IMG/VR virus record: IMGVR_UViG_3300047678_000116
Span: 1-20,648 of that record
Source: a virus
Direction: 5' to 3' (one strand)
DNA: 20,648 nucleotides
Of this stretch, positions 6,341-13,610 are shown piece after piece; the first letter of the stretch is position 1, and each line of letters begins with the position of its first letter. The position numbers and the translations under genes are program-made. The notes below the pieces were generated by a model. The model was not told the origin of the DNA. It made no database searches and saw nothing but the letters and a program-made list of their open reading frames with translations.

Positions 6341-6370
6341 TTGTGATGGCGCAACGGTGCGCGCTATGCT
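6341..6370 (+). promoter_or_regulatory. Possible promoter before the MazG-like gene
   Basis: TTGTGA (6341-6346), an 18-bp spacer and TATGCT (6365-6370) in the 62-bp gap after the primase-helicase gene. The inverted repeat GGTGC/GCACC (6356-6360 and 6373-6377) overlaps the -10 region and could be an operator or a weak hairpin. Confidence 0.35.
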
Positions 6371-6394
6371 TAGCACCTCGTTCAACGGAGTAAC

Positions 6395-7069
6395 ATGATG
6401 ACCACACACTCAATCACGCATCCGCAGCTTGTCACCGCGCTGGTGAAGCCTGCACCCGATATCATTGCAACCCTGACGCCCTATGGCGTGGACCTGTGGC
6501 ACGGTGCAACCGGCGTGGCAGGCGAGACCGGCGAACTGCTGGAAGCAATCCTGTTCCCGCCCGCAACAGGCATCGACCGCGTCAACCTGCGCGAGGAGAT
6601 GGGTGACACCTATTTCTATATCGAACAGATCGTTCAGCGCGCCGGCATTACGATCGCCTATGACACTGCGGCGGAGATCGCTGACGGTGCGGACATGCGG
6701 GCCAAGCTGGCGCTCACCTACGCGGGTCAGTGCGCCGTCCACGGTTCGCAAGTGCTGGACACGGTCAAGAAGCAGGCCATCTACAACAAGCCGCTCGACG
6801 TGGAGCTGCTCACGAACCAGTTGAACGCGCTGGTCGCTTCAATGGCCACGCTGGGCAAGATGTTTCAGCTCGACCGGGCGGAATGCCTGTCCGCCAACAT
6901 CCACAAGCTGTCCAAGCGCTACCAGTCGCTGAGCTACAGCGATGCCGCTGCGCAGGCACGCGCGGACAAGCAGACCGGAACCGACGCGGTTATCCCCGCA
7001 CGCAAGCCCTTCAAGGGCGAGCCCACGGAAGACGACGTGAAGCGCGGTATGCTGGGCAAGGACGCATAA
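6395..7069 (+). CDS. mazG: MazG-like nucleoside triphosphate pyrophosphohydrolase
   Basis: A 224-residue all-alpha NTP-PPase-type protein. The metal-binding pattern ExxE...ExxD is clear: E44 and E47 in VAGETGELLEA, then E68 and D71 in REEMGDTYFYIE, with 20 residues between. The C-terminal half carries NIHKLSKRYQSLSY, typical of phage MazG-like proteins. These enzymes hydrolyse (d)NTPs to monophosphates and pyrophosphate; in phages they tune nucleotide pools or act on ppGpp. Given the modified-guanine genes at 17513-20648, removal of unmodified dGTP is an appealing role but not shown. Two ATGs are adjacent (6395 and 6398) behind CGGAG; the second has the better spacing. GC-rich third positions contrast with the preceding two genes. 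Confidence 0.85.
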   Translation: MMTTHSITHPQLVTALVKPAPDIIATLTPYGVDLWHGATGVAGETGELLEAILFPPATGIDRVNLREEMGDTYFYIEQIVQRAGITIAYDTAAEIADGADMRAKLALTYAGQCAVHGSQVLDTVKKQAIYNKPLDVELLTNQLNALVASMATLGKMFQLDRAECLSANIHKLSKRYQSLSYSDAAAQARADKQTGTDAVIPARKPFKGEPTEDDVKRGMLGKDA

Positions 7070-7075
7070 TAACGC

Positions 7076-7115
7076 TTGCATTGACCGGACCTGTGCTGCA
7101 TATAGGTCCGGTCAA
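7076..7115 (+). promoter_or_regulatory. Promoter-like site overlapped by an 11-bp perfect inverted repeat
   Basis: TTGCAT (7076-7081), a 17-bp spacer and CATATA (7099-7104). The perfect inverted repeat TTGACCGGACC (7081-7091) and GGTCCGGTCAA (7105-7115) lies over the spacer and -10. The 13-bp interval and lack of a T-run favour an operator over a terminator, though the hairpin could also attenuate transcription from the mazG side. The next gene starts 19 bp on, with AAAGGAG. Confidence 0.5.
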
Positions 7116-7133
7116 CAAGCAAAGGAGTAAGCA

Positions 7134-7592
7134 ATGGCAGACCTTACCGAAGAAACCGCTGTCACCCCGGCGGAGTTGAGCAAGTGGTATCTGCTCAAGA
7201 AGCAACTGGCGGAAGTCAAGACCGCTGAGTCGCTAATGCGTTCGCGCATTGCCAAGTTCTTCTTCCCTACGCCAGACGAGGGAACGAACACCCATCCGCT
7301 CAAGGACGGGACCGGCGCCAACCTCAAGATGGTTCACACTATCGACCGCAAGGTGGATGAAGGTGAGCTGGAGGCGCTCAAGGCAGCGCTGGCCGCAGCG
7401 GAGACGGACGAGGGCTCCAACCTCAAGGGTGTGGAGTTTGACTTCGACAAGCTGATTGTCTGGAAGCCCGAGCTCAAGATTGCGGAATACCGCAAGCTCA
7501 GCGAGGCCCAACAGGCCATCTTCGATCGCGTGCTGGTCGTGAAGCCCGGTATGCCGCAGCTCGACATCACGATCCCCAAGCGCGGGGCGTGA
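7134..7592 (+). CDS. Conserved phage protein of unknown function, DUF7173-like
   Basis: A 152-residue protein. Residues 10-48 form a charged helix (WYLLKKQLAEVKTAESLMRS) running into FFFPTPDEGTNTHPLKDG, followed by a strand-rich part with HTIDRKVDEGELEALKAALA and a C-terminal VVKPGMPQLDITIPKRG. This order (helix, FP..EGTN loop, DRKVDE, ending in KPG.PQL) is one I associate with a family of small phage proteins found in replication modules (DUF7173); the match is from memory and tentative. The start has an excellent AAAGGAG. It overlaps the RNase H gene by four bases (GTGA). No catalytic motif is visible, so a structural or accessory role is likely. Confidence 0.75.
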   Translation: MADLTEETAVTPAELSKWYLLKKQLAEVKTAESLMRSRIAKFFFPTPDEGTNTHPLKDGTGANLKMVHTIDRKVDEGELEALKAALAAAETDEGSNLKGVEFDFDKLIVWKPELKIAEYRKLSEAQQAIFDRVLVVKPGMPQLDITIPKRGA

Positions 7593-8056
7593 GGGTCACC
7601 GTTATTGCTGACGCGTCCCATTGCCCGCAATCTGGTGCTGCTGGATACGGGTATTGGGCGGTCAGCGAGCGGGGTCGGCAAGGGGGTGGTGGGCCCATGC
7701 AGAACCCTATCGACAACTCCACCGCTGCTGAGATGGCAGCGCTAGTGAACGGGCTTTACTTCGCCCTTGCGTCTGGAATTGCACAGTCCGGTGACCATGT
7801 GCTATTGCAAACAGACTGCACAGGCGCTATACTGGCTTTGGAAAGTAAACGGAAGGAACTATCCAAAGACGAACGGGGCGCGCGCAAGTCGTTCTACGCC
7901 CTTAAAGAGAAGCACGGTGTGACGGTGTCCTTCCGACACGTTAAGGGTCACACCAAACGGGAAGAAGCACGCTACGTCACGAACAACCTCTGTGATCAGC
8001 GTGCTAAGGTTGGAATGAGGTTGGCACGCAAACGGATTAAGGAGTCCACGAAATGA
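7589..8056 (+). CDS. rnhA: Ribonuclease H type I-like
   Basis: A 155-residue protein starting at a GTG that overlaps the preceding TGA. It has the RNase HI arrangement: first strand VTVIADAS with D8, helix TAAEMAALVNGL with E48, strand VLLQTDCTGAI with D76, then VSFRHVKGHT (H117, H121) and a final helix NLCDQRAKVG with D136, giving the D-E-D-D set. It would degrade RNA primers in RNA-DNA hybrids during phage replication, working with the primase and ligase nearby. Length is normal for RNase HI. Third codon positions are less GC-rich than in the next genes, as in 2831-6332. It overlaps the next gene by four bases (ATGA). Confidence 0.85.
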   Translation: MRVTVIADASHCPQSGAAGYGYWAVSERGRQGGGGPMQNPIDNSTAAEMAALVNGLYFALASGIAQSGDHVLLQTDCTGAILALESKRKELSKDERGARKSFYALKEKHGVTVSFRHVKGHTKREEARYVTNNLCDQRAKVGMRLARKRIKESTK

Positions 8057-8634
8057 AACAGAAGCACCTCTATTCGCTGCTCGACCAGACCTATACGACG
8101 GTCAAGGTAGCGTTCACGGACCGCGTCCTGCCCGCTGGCACCTATGACAACGGCGCGGACCTGGGCGAATACGACCAAGGGGCTGGCGCACCGCGCACGA
8201 ACCTCGGCCAGATCAAGACCAAGGGCAAGACCCCTCCGTGGGGCGGCGACCGTGGACGCGGATACACCTACAAGGTTCCGAAGTCCTGGGACATCAAGGA
8301 AGGTGACACGCTCATCGTCCTGACCGAGCGCAACGGCCTGTCGTTCGTGCATGTGGTCAGCGTGGACGACATGCCCGACATCGACGTGGACGCCGACTTC
8401 CACTACCGCTGGGCGGTGCAGAAGGTCGACCTGACCGAGTTCCAGGAGCTCACGCTCAAGGAAGAGCAGTTCGGTCGCCAGATGATCGAGGTCGAGCGCG
8501 TCAAACAGCGCGAGTCGCTCCTGGACAGCTTCCGCAACTCGCTGCCCGAGGGCAGTGCGGCGCGCAACCTGTTCGAACAGACGACCGCGTCCCTCCAGGC
8601 GCCGCCCATCCCCTCCGAGGAGAAGGGCGCATGA
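8053..8634 (+). CDS. Conserved hypothetical phage protein with a small beta-barrel motif
   Basis: A 193-residue protein. Residues about 70-105 read GYTYKVPKSWDIKEGDTLIV and continue to FVHVVSVDD. The YxYKVP...GD.L/V pattern recurs in small phage beta-barrel proteins and resembles the N-terminal barrel of PriA-type proteins. A strand-rich stretch (IDVDADFHYRWAVQKVDL) and a charged C-terminal helix follow. Function is unknown; DNA binding is plausible from the barrel and the replication context. The start is supported by AAGGAG eight bases upstream and an ATGA overlap with RNase H. It overlaps thyX by four bases (ATGA), so the block 7134-9473 is translated as a coupled series. Confidence 0.75.
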   Translation: MKQKHLYSLLDQTYTTVKVAFTDRVLPAGTYDNGADLGEYDQGAGAPRTNLGQIKTKGKTPPWGGDRGRGYTYKVPKSWDIKEGDTLIVLTERNGLSFVHVVSVDDMPDIDVDADFHYRWAVQKVDLTEFQELTLKEEQFGRQMIEVERVKQRESLLDSFRNSLPEGSAARNLFEQTTASLQAPPIPSEEKGA

Positions 8635-9473
8635 CCACAATCTCCGCGCACAGCATCTTGCGGACGCGGAACAGCGCGCGTGGAGGGGCTCACGTCCTCT
8701 CCACGTTGCTGCTGACCTATCCGCGGTTTATCCATGCGGAGTTCATGACGCATCGCGTTATGTCCCGCAACGCTGCCAGCAGCCGCGCTATTCCGTTCGA
8801 GCGCCAGCTTGACGCAATGCTGGCGAACCCCGCTGTCCCCTTGCATTGGGGCGCGCACCAGAAGGGGATGCAGGCCAACCGGGAGCTTGAAGAGCCCGAG
8901 AGGCTCAAGGCAGAGATGACATGGCTGGACGCCATGAACGCTGCCGCTGCCCACGCTACCATGATGCACAGGCTGGGCGCGCACAAGCAGATCACGAACC
9001 GGATCATCGAACCCTTCACGCACATCAAGGTTCTGGTGTCAGCAACCGAATGGGACAACTTCCTGGAGCTGCGCGACCATCCGGCAGCGGAACCGCATAT
9101 GCAGCTTCTGGCGCAGGCAATCAAGCACGAGCTGGACCATGCACCTATCCAGACGCTGGACCCCGGCCACTGGCATCTGCCGTTCGTGGACTACAGCCCG
9201 GACGATGACGCTGACTTGCTCGACGGGCTGATCCCACTGTGCGTGGCGCGGTGTGCGTCGACCAGCTACAAGACGGTTGACAACTTCGACATGACAATGG
9301 AGAAGGCAACCGAGCTGCACGACCAGTTCGTCCACAGCCGGCCACAGCACGCCAGCCCGCTGGAGCACGCTGCACTTCTCGATGACGGTATGGAAATGCC
9401 GCTCTGGCAGTGGGCGCACCCGCACGAGCACGCCAACTTCGTTGGCTTCCGTCAATACCGGCATATGGTGTAA
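8631..9473 (+). CDS. thyX: Flavin-dependent thymidylate synthase
   Basis: A 280-residue ThyX. The family signature RHRxxSxNxxSxR appears as THRVMSRNAASSR at residues 40-52, with Thr in place of the first Arg, as in many phage enzymes. The C-terminal half keeps ARCASTSYKTV and the Leu/His-rich helices that build the flavin and dUMP sites, and ends HPHEHANFVGFRQYRHMV. ThyX makes dTMP from dUMP using methylene-tetrahydrofolate, NADPH and FAD, raising thymidine supply during phage DNA synthesis. It is somewhat longer than usual (about 220-250). The start overlaps the upstream stop (ATGA) and has GGAGAAGG. It leads directly into a small zinc-binding protein gene two bases after its stop. Confidence 0.93.
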   Translation: MTTISAHSILRTRNSARGGAHVLSTLLLTYPRFIHAEFMTHRVMSRNAASSRAIPFERQLDAMLANPAVPLHWGAHQKGMQANRELEEPERLKAEMTWLDAMNAAAAHATMMHRLGAHKQITNRIIEPFTHIKVLVSATEWDNFLELRDHPAAEPHMQLLAQAIKHELDHAPIQTLDPGHWHLPFVDYSPDDDADLLDGLIPLCVARCASTSYKTVDNFDMTMEKATELHDQFVHSRPQHASPLEHAALLDDGMEMPLWQWAHPHEHANFVGFRQYRHMV

Positions 9474-9474
9474 G

Positions 9475-9852
9475 ATGAGCACGTTCACCGTCGCAGATGA
9501 AATCCACTTCCAGGGCTACCGCGTTGCGATCCTGTGCTCGGACGTCCCTGCGACGGTGATCGGCACGTTCGAGGACCATATCAACGCTGGCACCCTGTTC
9601 GAGAACGACAAGTGGAAGTGTGAGGAGTGCAACGAGGAAGCGGAGATCCGTCACCTCCATGACTGCAAGCATTACAAGCCACCGGAGAAGGGTGGCAAGG
9701 GCGGGGAGACACGCGAGAAGGTTGAGGAAAGCGCTTACGATTGCGCCCTCGATGATGTCCAGCGTGTCGCCAAGGAATATGCGCGCGGGGGCTTGCTGAA
9801 GCTCACGGACCTTGCTAAGCTGCTCCAGACGCTAAAGGAGTCCGAAGAATGA
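9475..9852 (+). CDS. Small putative zinc-binding protein (125 aa)
   Basis: The frame opens upstream within thyX, but the ATG at 9475, one base after the thyX stop, is the natural start and gives 125 residues. Residues 1-40 are strand-rich (FTVADEIHFQGYRVAILCS). The centre carries CEECNEEAEIRHLHDCKHY at about 50-68, a Cys/His cluster fitting one zinc finger. A Lys/Gly-rich hinge leads to a helical C-terminus (DDVQRVAKEYARGGLLKLTD). No family is recognised. It overlaps the ligase gene by four bases (ATGA). An accessory DNA-binding role is plausible from the finger and the operon. Confidence 0.75.
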   Translation: MSTFTVADEIHFQGYRVAILCSDVPATVIGTFEDHINAGTLFENDKWKCEECNEEAEIRHLHDCKHYKPPEKGGKGGETREKVEESAYDCALDDVQRVAKEYARGGLLKLTDLAKLLQTLKESEE

Positions 9853-10787
9853 AGCCCATGCTCGCTGAAACCTGGAAGCCGGAGAAGGTCAAGTTCCCGG
9901 TGATTGCGCAGCCCAAGATTGACGGGGTGCGCGCGCTCAACATGACCGGACGTCTTACCGGGCGGTCGCTGAAGCCCTTCAAGAACAAATACCTGACCAC
10001 ACAACTCAGCCACAGCGCGCTGATCGGATTCGACGGGGAGCTTGCTGCGGAGCGCGAGACGCACCCCGACCTCTGCCGCCTTACGTCCAGCGCGACCGGC
10101 ACCATTGAAGGACGCCCCTACGTCCTCTGGTGGCTGTTCGATTACGTTACTGTTGAGAACAAGGCGGTTCCATACGAGCGGCGCCTGCTGCAACTGGAAG
10201 ACCGCATCAAGGAACTGCGTGACGAGCAACCGTTGCTCTACCCGCACATGCGCCTGATCCGTAGCAAGCTGGTCCACACGATGGATGAGCTGGAAGAATT
10301 CGACATGCAGAACCTGATGGACGGGTTCGAGGGCACATGCTTCCGCGATCCCAAGGGGTTGCACAAGCAAGGACGTTCGTCACCGACACAAGGCGGCCTG
10401 CTGCGCATCAAGCGCTTCGTGGACTTCGAGTTCAAGGTGCATACCATCCTGGAGGGTGAGAGCAACGAGAACGAAGCGCAAATCAATGAGCTGGGCAACA
10501 CATTCAGATCTTCGCATCAAGAGAATATGGTTGCAAATGGCATGGTTGGCGCTATGCTGGGCAACGTGCTGGCTGACGTCTTTGATGGGGATACGCTGTT
10601 GTTCTCCAAAGGACAGGAAGTCCGAGTCGGTGCGGGATGTTTGACGCACGATCAGAGAAGGCACTACTTCATCAACCAGAACGAATTCAAGTCGCTGATC
10701 CACAAGGCGAAGTTCTTCCCCAAGGGGATTAAGGACAAGCCCCGGTTCCCGACATGGCAGTCGTTCCGCAACGCGGAGGATATGTAA
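9849..10787 (+). CDS. ATP-dependent DNA ligase
   Basis: A 312-residue ligase of the small phage (T7-like) type. The start MKPMLAETW is typical. Motif I is QPKIDGVRA with nucleophile K23; motif III is FDGEL at 61-65; motif IIIa-like YVLWWLFDY lies at 91-99; motif IV is FEGTCFR at 160-166; motif V is LLRIKRF at 184-190. The C-terminal OB domain follows, with FLRVG-like content (KGQEVRVGAG). It seals nicks between Okazaki fragments and after repair. It has a strong ribosome site (AAAGGAG) and an ATGA overlap with the zinc protein. The end overlaps the Sak4 gene start by one base (TAATG). Confidence 0.93.
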   Translation: MKPMLAETWKPEKVKFPVIAQPKIDGVRALNMTGRLTGRSLKPFKNKYLTTQLSHSALIGFDGELAAERETHPDLCRLTSSATGTIEGRPYVLWWLFDYVTVENKAVPYERRLLQLEDRIKELRDEQPLLYPHMRLIRSKLVHTMDELEEFDMQNLMDGFEGTCFRDPKGLHKQGRSSPTQGGLLRIKRFVDFEFKVHTILEGESNENEAQINELGNTFRSSHQENMVANGMVGAMLGNVLADVFDGDTLLFSKGQEVRVGAGCLTHDQRRHYFINQNEFKSLIHKAKFFPKGIKDKPRFPTWQSFRNAEDM

Positions 10788-11512
10788 TGGCATTGGTGTT
10801 CACGGACGCTGCGCACGCAACACAGACGGGCGGTATCAAGTCGCTGGTCTACGGGGAGGCGGGCGTCGGCAAGACCATGCTGCTCGCTACCGCACCCGTC
10901 CCGGTTATGATCAGCAACGAGGCTGGCGCGCTGTCGCTGCGCAAGGCGAACCTGGAACGTCTCTACGGGGTGGGCAACCCTCACATCACCTACAACATGC
11001 CCATCATCGAGGTGAAGACGGTGGAGGATCTTACCGACGCCCATCGCTGGTGCGCGGAGTCCGCGGAAGCCAAAGCGTTCCAGACCATCGGCATGGACAG
11101 CTCGTCCGAAATTGCTGAGGTTATCCTCAACAACGCCAAGCGGCAGGTCAAGGACCCGCGCCAGGCGTATGGTGAGCTTATCGAGAAGATGGAAACGACC
11201 ATCCGTTCCTTCCGTGACCTCCCGAACAAGCACGTTCTGATCACTGCGAAGATGGAACCGCAGAAGGACGAGCTGACTGGTGTGGTCAAGTATGCGCCCG
11301 CCATGCCCGGTGCCAAGCTGGGGAACAAGCTGCCATACTTCTTCGACGAGGTGTTCCGCCTTGGTATCAACCAAGCGCCGAACGGCGAGAAATACAGATT
11401 CCTACAGACTCAGCCTGATCTGCAGTATGTAGCGAAAGACCGGAGTGGTGCGCTGGCTCCGATCGAACCTCCTATCCTCAGCGCGATTTTTGCAAAAATC
11501 TTGGCGGCTTGA
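10787..11512 (+). CDS. Sak4-like RecA-fold ATPase (single-strand annealing/recombination)
   Basis: The internal ATG at 10787, overlapping the ligase TAA, is chosen over the earlier ATG at 10754; it gives 241 residues and has GGAGGA upstream. Walker A is GEAGVGKT at 23-30. Walker B is TIGMDSSSE around D104. HVLITAKME at about 147-155 fits the strand-4 sensor region. The length and order match AAA_24/Sak4 phage proteins, which pair with a DUF669 ssDNA-binding protein to carry out single-strand annealing; exactly such a partner follows at 11543. The 3' end holds a 16-bp palindrome (11485-11500). Confidence 0.85.
   Translation: MALVFTDAAHATQTGGIKSLVYGEAGVGKTMLLATAPVPVMISNEAGALSLRKANLERLYGVGNPHITYNMPIIEVKTVEDLTDAHRWCAESAEAKAFQTIGMDSSSEIAEVILNNAKRQVKDPRQAYGELIEKMETTIRSFRDLPNKHVLITAKMEPQKDELTGVVKYAPAMPGAKLGNKLPYFFDEVFRLGINQAPNGEKYRFLQTQPDLQYVAKDRSGALAPIEPPILSAIFAKILAA
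11485..11500. repeat. 16-bp perfect palindrome GATTTTTGCAAAAATC
   Basis: It lies in the last codons of the Sak4-like gene (reading AIFAKILAA) and includes the same TTTTTGCAAAAA core as 2618-2629. A short hairpin GGCGG-CTTGAT-CCGCC follows, spanning the stop codon. Together they could cause pausing or RNA processing between the Sak4 and SSB genes, or bind a protein. Confidence 0.5.
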
Positions 11513-11542
11513 TCCGCCGCCTATGAAAGGAATGACACTACC

Positions 11543-12511
11543 ATGGCACAACTGAATTTCGACGCCACTCAGGTGGAACCGGATGCAGGGTTCGACACGA
11601 TCCCGGCAGGCTGGTATAACGCCCGCATGGACGAATCGGACCTCAAGCCGACCAAGGACGGCCTGGGCACCTACCTCCAGGTCCGCTTTGCGGTTATCGA
11701 CGGGCAATACGCCAATCGCAAGCTGTTCGCGCGTCTGAACATCAAGAACGCGAATGCGACCGCACAGGAGATCGCTCTCAAGCAACTCTCCGCAATCGGT
11801 CACGCGGTCGGCGTCCTGCACATCGCCAATTCGGAGCAGCTCCACGGGCTGCCGCTGAAGATCAAGGTGAAGATCCGCAAGGGCGACGACAACTACGAAG
11901 ACCAGAACGAGATCATCGCCTACAAGAACATCAACGAGCCGGTCGAGACCGTGGGCGCTGGTGCTTCTGGTGCAGCCGCTCCGGCTGGTGGCGGTGCGCC
12001 GGCTGGCTTCGGCGGCGGTGCTCCTGCCGGGTTCGGAGGTGCGGCACCCGCTGCTCCTGCCGCTCCGGCTGCCCCCGCAACCCCTGCGGCGCCGGCCGCT
12101 CCGGTGCATGACCCGATTGCTGCCGCACTGGCGGACGGTTGGGCGCTGCACCCGGAGAACAAGGAATATCACTGGAAGGGTTCGGAAGTCGTTAAGACGA
12201 CCGACCTCGCTCAGCGCTATCCTGCACCGGCCGCTCCTGCGGCGCCTGCTGCCCCGGCAGCTCCCGCCGCACCCGCTGCACCGGCCGCACCCGCTGCCGC
12301 TGACGGTGGGGCCCCGTGGGCAACTGGTGGGGCTGCGGCGCTTGCTGCGGACCCTGCTAACCCGTTCGGTGGCGGTGCTCCCGCACAGCCCTGGGCAGGG
12401 GGTGAAGCTCCTGCGGCTGCTGCTCCCGCGGCACCCGCTGCGGATCCGGCTGCTGCGGCGGCTGCTGCCGCTCAGGGTGCTGCTCCTCCGTGGGCCGCGC
12501 CTCAGGCGTAA
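11543..12511 (+). CDS. DUF669-type single-stranded DNA-binding protein with long Ala/Pro tail
   Basis: A 322-residue protein. Residues 1-135 form the DUF669 OB-like core (start MAQLNFDATQVEPDAGFDTI, then PAGWYNARM, LQVRFAVIDGQY, KLFARLNI, HGLPLKIKVKIRKG). This family is the usual partner of Sak4 ATPases and binds ssDNA. A Gly/Ala/Pro hinge (about 137-187) leads to a short module DGWALHPENKEYHWKGSEV (about 193-211). More than 90 residues of AP repeats follow, with three PW motifs (APWA, QPWA, PPWA), the last at the C-terminus, which ends PPWAAPQA. There is no acidic tail as in bacterial SSB. The AP repeats make long antiparallel frames on both strands, all rejected as artefacts. The ribosome site is AAAGGA, eleven bases upstream. 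Confidence 0.85.
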   Translation: MAQLNFDATQVEPDAGFDTIPAGWYNARMDESDLKPTKDGLGTYLQVRFAVIDGQYANRKLFARLNIKNANATAQEIALKQLSAIGHAVGVLHIANSEQLHGLPLKIKVKIRKGDDNYEDQNEIIAYKNINEPVETVGAGASGAAAPAGGGAPAGFGGGAPAGFGGAAPAAPAAPAAPATPAAPAAPVHDPIAAALADGWALHPENKEYHWKGSEVVKTTDLAQRYPAPAAPAAPAAPAAPAAPAAPAAPAAADGGAPWATGGAAALAADPANPFGGGAPAQPWAGGEAPAAAAPAAPAADPAAAAAAAAQGAAPPWAAPQA

Positions 12512-12518
12512 CTGGTAT

Positions 12519-12540
12519 CGGGGGCGCTTCGGCGTCCCCG
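12519..12540 (+). terminator. UUCG tetraloop hairpin after the SSB gene
   Basis: GGGGGCGC, loop TTCG, GCGTCCCC: an eight-pair stem with one G-U pair, extended by a closing C-G, capped by the very stable C(UUCG)G loop. It lies eight bases after the SSB stop. No T-run follows, so it may be a transcript-stabilising 3' hairpin or a Rho-independent pause site. Confidence 0.55.
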
Positions 12541-12542
12541 CT

Positions 12543-12624
12543 GCTAGGTGGGCGGTGGAAGTCACAACGGTTCGTGCTCTAGAAGACTTCGGTCCTACCA
12601 CGGCGCTGCCACCGTCCTCCTAGC
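12543..12624 (+). other. Structured 82-nt RNA element before the nuclease gene
   Basis: GCTAGGTGGGCGGTGG (12543-12558) pairs with CCACCGTCCTCCTAGC (12609-12624) along all 16 positions except one U-U mismatch, with one G-U pair. The 50-nt loop can form an inner stem AAGTC/GACTT. The 3' arm ends five bases before the AGGAG ribosome site of the nuclease gene. It could regulate translation, be a processing site, or be a small RNA. A tRNA is excluded by arm order. Confidence 0.5.
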
Positions 12625-12638
12625 GGACAGGAGATTTC

Positions 12639-13610
12639 ATGGGTGCTCTAATGCACGCGCTTCTAACGATGCGCAAAATAGATGCAATGATCGAAGCGGA
12701 TCAAGGAGCATCGTTCCGCGGCTGGGAAGGCAAGGTGTTACCACATATCGGTGACGCCTACCGTGACGACCCGGAGGACGGACACCGACCGCACCTTGGC
12801 GCATCCATCCTGGGCGGGGAATGCCCGCGCGCCATCTACTACTCGCACCGCTGGGCCACCAAGGCAAAGTTCGAAGGGCGCGTGCTGCGCCTGTTCAACC
12901 GTGGACACCTAGAGGAAGGCCGCATCATTGCGATGCTGCTGATGATCGGGTGCGAGGTCTGGCAACAGGACGCCAACGGTAAACAGTTCCGCATCAGCTG
13001 GGCGGATGGGCACTGCGGCGGGTCTGGCGACGGCGTAGCGCGGGGCATTCCCGACCTTGCTCCGGACATGCCGTTCGTCAACGAATACAAGACGCACGGT
13101 GAGAAGTCCTTTATCGAGCTGGCTGGCAAGCTACCCGAGTGGCGCAAGTATGTCGCGGGCGAGGGTCCGTTCACTGGAATGGGCGTCAAGGCTGCCAAGC
13201 CCGAGCACTATACGCAGATGCAGCTCTACATGAGGAAGATGGGCCTTACGGTTGCGCTTTACGTCGCAGTCTGCAAGAACACCGACGACCTCTACATGGA
13301 GATTATCTACCTGAATCCCGAATATGCAGACCAGTATCTGGACCGGGGTGAGATGCTGGTGTGGCGGGAAACCGCTCCGAAGAAGATCAACACGAGCGCG
13401 GGCTTCTTCAAGTGCCGCTTCTGCGATCACCGTCCTGTCTGCCACCTGAACGGTCCAACAGACATCAACTGTCGGACGTGTCAATTCAGCACACCCGACC
13501 GAGGCACCGAAGGCACTTGGTCTTGCAATAAGCACAAGATGCAGCTAAGCAAAGCCAAGCAACTGGTCGGGTGCCCTGACTGGTATGAAGATGATGGTCT
13601 GCGTGCATGA
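12639..13610 (+). CDS. Cas4/RecB-like PD-(D/E)XK exonuclease with iron-sulfur-type cysteines
   Basis: A 323-residue nuclease. LGASILGGECPRAIYY contains C62. Then come the RecB-family motifs H90xxE93, GSGDGV with D131, NEYKT with E149 and K151, and the QxxxY-type HYTQMQLYM (Q193, Y197). Three C-terminal cysteines (C259, C262, C268 in KCRFCDHRPVCH) with C62 reproduce the 4Fe-4S arrangement of Cas4 and AddB-type enzymes. A second cluster (C278, C281, C296, C312) may bind zinc. It probably acts as the phage recombination/degradation exonuclease, with Sak4 and SSB upstream and the SF2 helicase downstream (ATGA overlap). A good AGGAG precedes the start. Confidence 0.88.
   Translation: MGALMHALLTMRKIDAMIEADQGASFRGWEGKVLPHIGDAYRDDPEDGHRPHLGASILGGECPRAIYYSHRWATKAKFEGRVLRLFNRGHLEEGRIIAMLLMIGCEVWQQDANGKQFRISWADGHCGGSGDGVARGIPDLAPDMPFVNEYKTHGEKSFIELAGKLPEWRKYVAGEGPFTGMGVKAAKPEHYTQMQLYMRKMGLTVALYVAVCKNTDDLYMEIIYLNPEYADQYLDRGEMLVWRETAPKKINTSAGFFKCRFCDHRPVCHLNGPTDINCRTCQFSTPDRGTEGTWSCNKHKMQLSKAKQLVGCPDWYEDDGLRA

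Noticed and set aside
11402-12623. Long frames on both strands across the SSB tail (for example 399 codons minus, 220 codons plus)
   Set aside because: They arise from the GC-rich Ala/Pro codon repeats and give low-complexity Arg/Ser- or Leu/Arg-rich products.
12543-12624. Possible tRNA, because the 82-nt element has paired ends and a GGTTCG stretch
   Set aside because: The GGTTC lies in the middle rather than near the 3' end, the end stem is 16 positions rather than seven, and no anticodon arm fits.
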